A stretch of 6,755 nt of DNA from Firmicutes bacterium UBA7709 (lineage in GTDB: Bacteria > Bacillota_A > Clostridia > Peptostreptococcales > Anaerovoracaceae). How positions within the stretch are numbered: position 1 is the stretch's first letter; each line of letters starts with the position of its first letter. The notes beneath the pieces were generated by a model, which searched no databases, was not told the DNA's origin, and saw only the letters and a list, made by a program, of their open reading frames with translations. Location: contig DLFX01000197.1 in assembly GCA_002482405.1 (NCBI GenBank), positions 1 to 6,755 on the forward strand, written 5' to 3'. The position numbers and the translations under genes were made by a program. This document shows, in pieces, positions 5,182-6,755 of the stretch.

Positions 5182-6534
5182 ATGATGAGAAAAATAGTTT
5201 CAATAATTTTAACGGTATTGGTTTTGATAAACGCGGCGCCTGTCGTTTCTTTCGGCGCCACAGATCCGCCTGACATTCTGGCGGAGACCGCTGTCGTGAT
5301 CGACGCAAAAACAGGACAGGTACTCTACGATAAGAACATGAACGAACAAAGAGAGCCGGCAAGCACCACTAAGGTGATGACTTCGTTGCTGGCTCTGGAA
5401 AACCTGGACCTGAATCAGACGGTTACCATCGACGCGGAAACCCCCTATACCGGGGGCAGCAGGATCTATCTCCTCGAAGGGGAACAGGTCACGGTGGAGC
5501 AGCTGATGTACGCGATGCTCCTTGAGTCGGCCAATGACGCGGCGGTGGCTCTGGGCAAACAAATCGCGGGAAGCATCCCTGCCTTTGCCGACATGATGAA
5601 CAAAAAAGCGACCGAGCTTGGCGCCAAGAACACGCACTTTGTCAATCCTAACGGGCTCCATGAGGACGGTCATTTGACGACGGCCTACGACCTTGCCCAG
5701 ATCGCAAGGGAGGCCATGAAAAACGAGGAATTCAGAAAACTGGTAATGACTTATGATTACGCGCTCCCGGCGACCAACAAACAGCCTGAAACAAGGTATT
5801 TTCACAACACAAACCGTCTGATTTATGACGAGAAGACCAAGGAGCTGGTAAACGGAGTCATGCGGCCGGCAAAATATGACGGCGCCACCGGGATCAAGAC
5901 GGGTTATACCCCGGAAGCGGGCGGCTGCCTCGTTGCAGGCGCCAAGCGGGGAGATACGGAACTGATCTGCGTCGTAATGAAATCCACCTCGGAAGGCCGG
6001 TTTACAGACTCCATCGCCTTGCTGGATTATGCCTTTGCAAATTTTAAAAGCGTAAAAGCCGTCAATAAGGGGACGGTTTTGGGCGAGATTCCGGTGAAGC
6101 GCGGCTCGGTGCAGAAAGTGCAGGTAATCACTTCCGACGATGTTTATGCCACCCTTCCCATCGAGGCGTCTTCCGCAGTGGTCAGTACAAAGATCAAGCT
6201 GGATAAGAAAGTCCAGGCGCCTGTGGACAAAGGCCAGAAGGTCGGCACCGTAGACATCTATGAGGGCGATCAGAAGGTCGGCACTGTGGACGCCGTGACG
6301 TCAGAGGAGATCTCTCAGGGTGGTATTCTTTCCGTCATCGGCATTTCGGATGGAACGGCAAAGGTGATCGAAAGAGCCTTTGCAGGAGTTATAATCCTGA
6401 TTATTCTTTTGTTCGCGGCCTACGTGGTGCTGAAGCGGAGACAGGTGCGCAGAAGAAAGCTGAGACGGCAAAAGAGGGCGACGCGTTATCAGGATGAAAA
6501 CCGTTACCGGTATGACGATTACTGGAGACCATAA
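5182..6534 (+). CDS. dacF: Serine-type D-alanyl-D-alanine carboxypeptidase (DacF/PBP5-like)
   Basis: A low-molecular-weight penicillin-binding protein that removes the terminal D-alanine from peptidoglycan pentapeptides outside the cytoplasmic membrane. The 450 residues start with a signal peptide (short MMRK head, hydrophobic core 5-22, likely cut after SFG at 25). The peptidase S11 domain follows (about 33-285) with catalytic S61-T-T-K64, S116-A-N118 and K239-T-G241, all intact. A PBP5 C-terminal beta domain (about 293-383) contains the repeated KVGTVD strand (353-358 and 365-370). A clear transmembrane helix at about 399-417 is followed by a very basic stretch and a tyrosine-rich end. A true transmembrane anchor replaces the amphipathic helix of classical PBP5. 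Two adjacent ATGs (5182, 5185) are possible starts; the GGGG at 5176-5179 is a weak ribosome site, slightly better spaced for the second. The gene is followed by a terminator inside malQ. Sporulation-specific versus general role cannot be decided here. Confidence 0.94.
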   Translation: MMRKIVSIILTVLVLINAAPVVSFGATDPPDILAETAVVIDAKTGQVLYDKNMNEQREPASTTKVMTSLLALENLDLNQTVTIDAETPYTGGSRIYLLEGEQVTVEQLMYAMLLESANDAAVALGKQIAGSIPAFADMMNKKATELGAKNTHFVNPNGLHEDGHLTTAYDLAQIAREAMKNEEFRKLVMTYDYALPATNKQPETRYFHNTNRLIYDEKTKELVNGVMRPAKYDGATGIKTGYTPEAGGCLVAGAKRGDTELICVVMKSTSEGRFTDSIALLDYAFANFKSVKAVNKGTVLGEIPVKRGSVQKVQVITSDDVYATLPIEASSAVVSTKIKLDKKVQAPVDKGQKVGTVDIYEGDQKVGTVDAVTSEEISQGGILSVIGISDGTAKVIERAFAGVIILIILLFAAYVVLKRRQVRRRKLRRQKRATRYQDENRYRYDDYWRP

Positions 6535-6550
6535 GGGGCGGTCCAATGAT

Positions 6551-6755
6551 TTACGCCCTGGCATATAGCTGAGTCATCTCAGCTATTTTTTTTGCCAGCT
6601 CGGGGGAGGCGTCGCCTTCCCTCATTCTCCATTGCCAGTTGGTTCCGCCCAATGTGGAGGGAGTATTCATTCTTGCCGCCGAACCCAGCCCTAGAAAATC
6701 CTGCATGGGAACGACGGAAAGGGCCGCCGTCGAAGACATGGCGCCCCGGATCATG
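6551..6755 (-). CDS. malQ: 4-alpha-glucanotransferase (GH77), C-terminal part only
   Basis: The last 67 codons of an amylomaltase, an enzyme that transfers alpha-1,4-glucan segments between maltodextrins in maltose or glycogen metabolism. The family C-terminal signature is clear: VPMQDFLGLGSAARMNTP followed by a GTNWQWRM segment, then a final helix that starts after ASPELAKKI. The catalytic residues lie outside the window to the right; the family is about 500 residues, so over 85% is missing. The ATG at 6754 is internal and should not be taken as the start. The gene converges on dacF with only 16 nt between the stop codons. Its last codons also form the dacF terminator on the other strand. 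Confidence 0.9.
   Translation of the reverse strand, partial: MIRGAMSSTAALSVVPMQDFLGLGSAARMNTPSTLGGTNWQWRMREGDASPELAKKIAEMTQLYARA
6565..6593 (+). terminator. Strong Rho-independent terminator of dacF, embedded in the malQ coding end
   Basis: A perfect 9-bp stem, ATAGCTGAG paired with CTCAGCTAT, encloses the 4-nt loop TCAT and is followed by seven further T residues (6587-6593). It begins 31 nt after the dacF stop. The same bases on the minus strand encode MalQ residues K-K-I-A-E-M-T-Q-L-Y near its C-terminus. On the minus strand no T tract follows the hairpin, so it should stop only dacF-direction transcripts. Confidence 0.9.

Noticed and set aside
5209..5805. 198-codon minus-strand open frame opposite dacF
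   Set aside because: It is an antisense shadow; the plus strand has all three penicillin-binding motifs.

Overview
The window looks like a chromosomal housekeeping segment of a low-to-mid GC Firmicute, most likely a Clostridia-class anaerobe. The evidence is the clostridial-type short SerA with a C-terminal ACT domain, the archaeal-type phosphoglycerate mutase homologue, a DacF-type carboxypeptidase, strong purine-rich Shine-Dalgarno sites and consensus sigma-A style promoters. No phage, transposon, CRISPR, tRNA or rRNA signal was seen, and the genes are densely packed.

Layout, left to right. (1) The 3' part of an rdgB-type XTP/dITP pyrophosphatase gene overlaps by 8 nt a gene for a six-helix YihY/BrkB membrane protein (to 1335). 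(2) A hairpin terminator (1349-1378) lies between this pair and the converging serA. (3) serA (minus strand, 1426-2592) and serC (plus strand, 2727-3821) diverge from a 134-bp region. Its core is a perfect 15-bp inverted repeat that carries two interleaved, mirror-image sigma-70 type promoters. (4) apgM, an alkaline-phosphatase-superfamily 'cofactor-independent phosphoglycerate mutase' homologue, follows serC with its own ribosome site and a possible extended -10. (5) dacF (5182-6534) encodes a secreted, membrane-anchored D,D-carboxypeptidase. (6) The 3' end of malQ enters from the right on the minus strand. The dacF terminator lies inside the last codons of malQ.

Functionally, SerA and SerC catalyse the first two steps of serine synthesis from 3-phosphoglycerate. 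The adjacent ApgM homologue could set the 3-/2-phosphoglycerate supply. More speculatively, it could do another phospho-transfer step in serine or threonine synthesis, since no phosphoserine phosphatase (SerB) is seen here. The remaining genes serve nucleotide-pool cleaning (RdgB), envelope functions (BrkB, DacF) and alpha-glucan metabolism (MalQ).

I did not find a novel multi-gene system. The most notable structure is the symmetric serA/serC promoter dyad.
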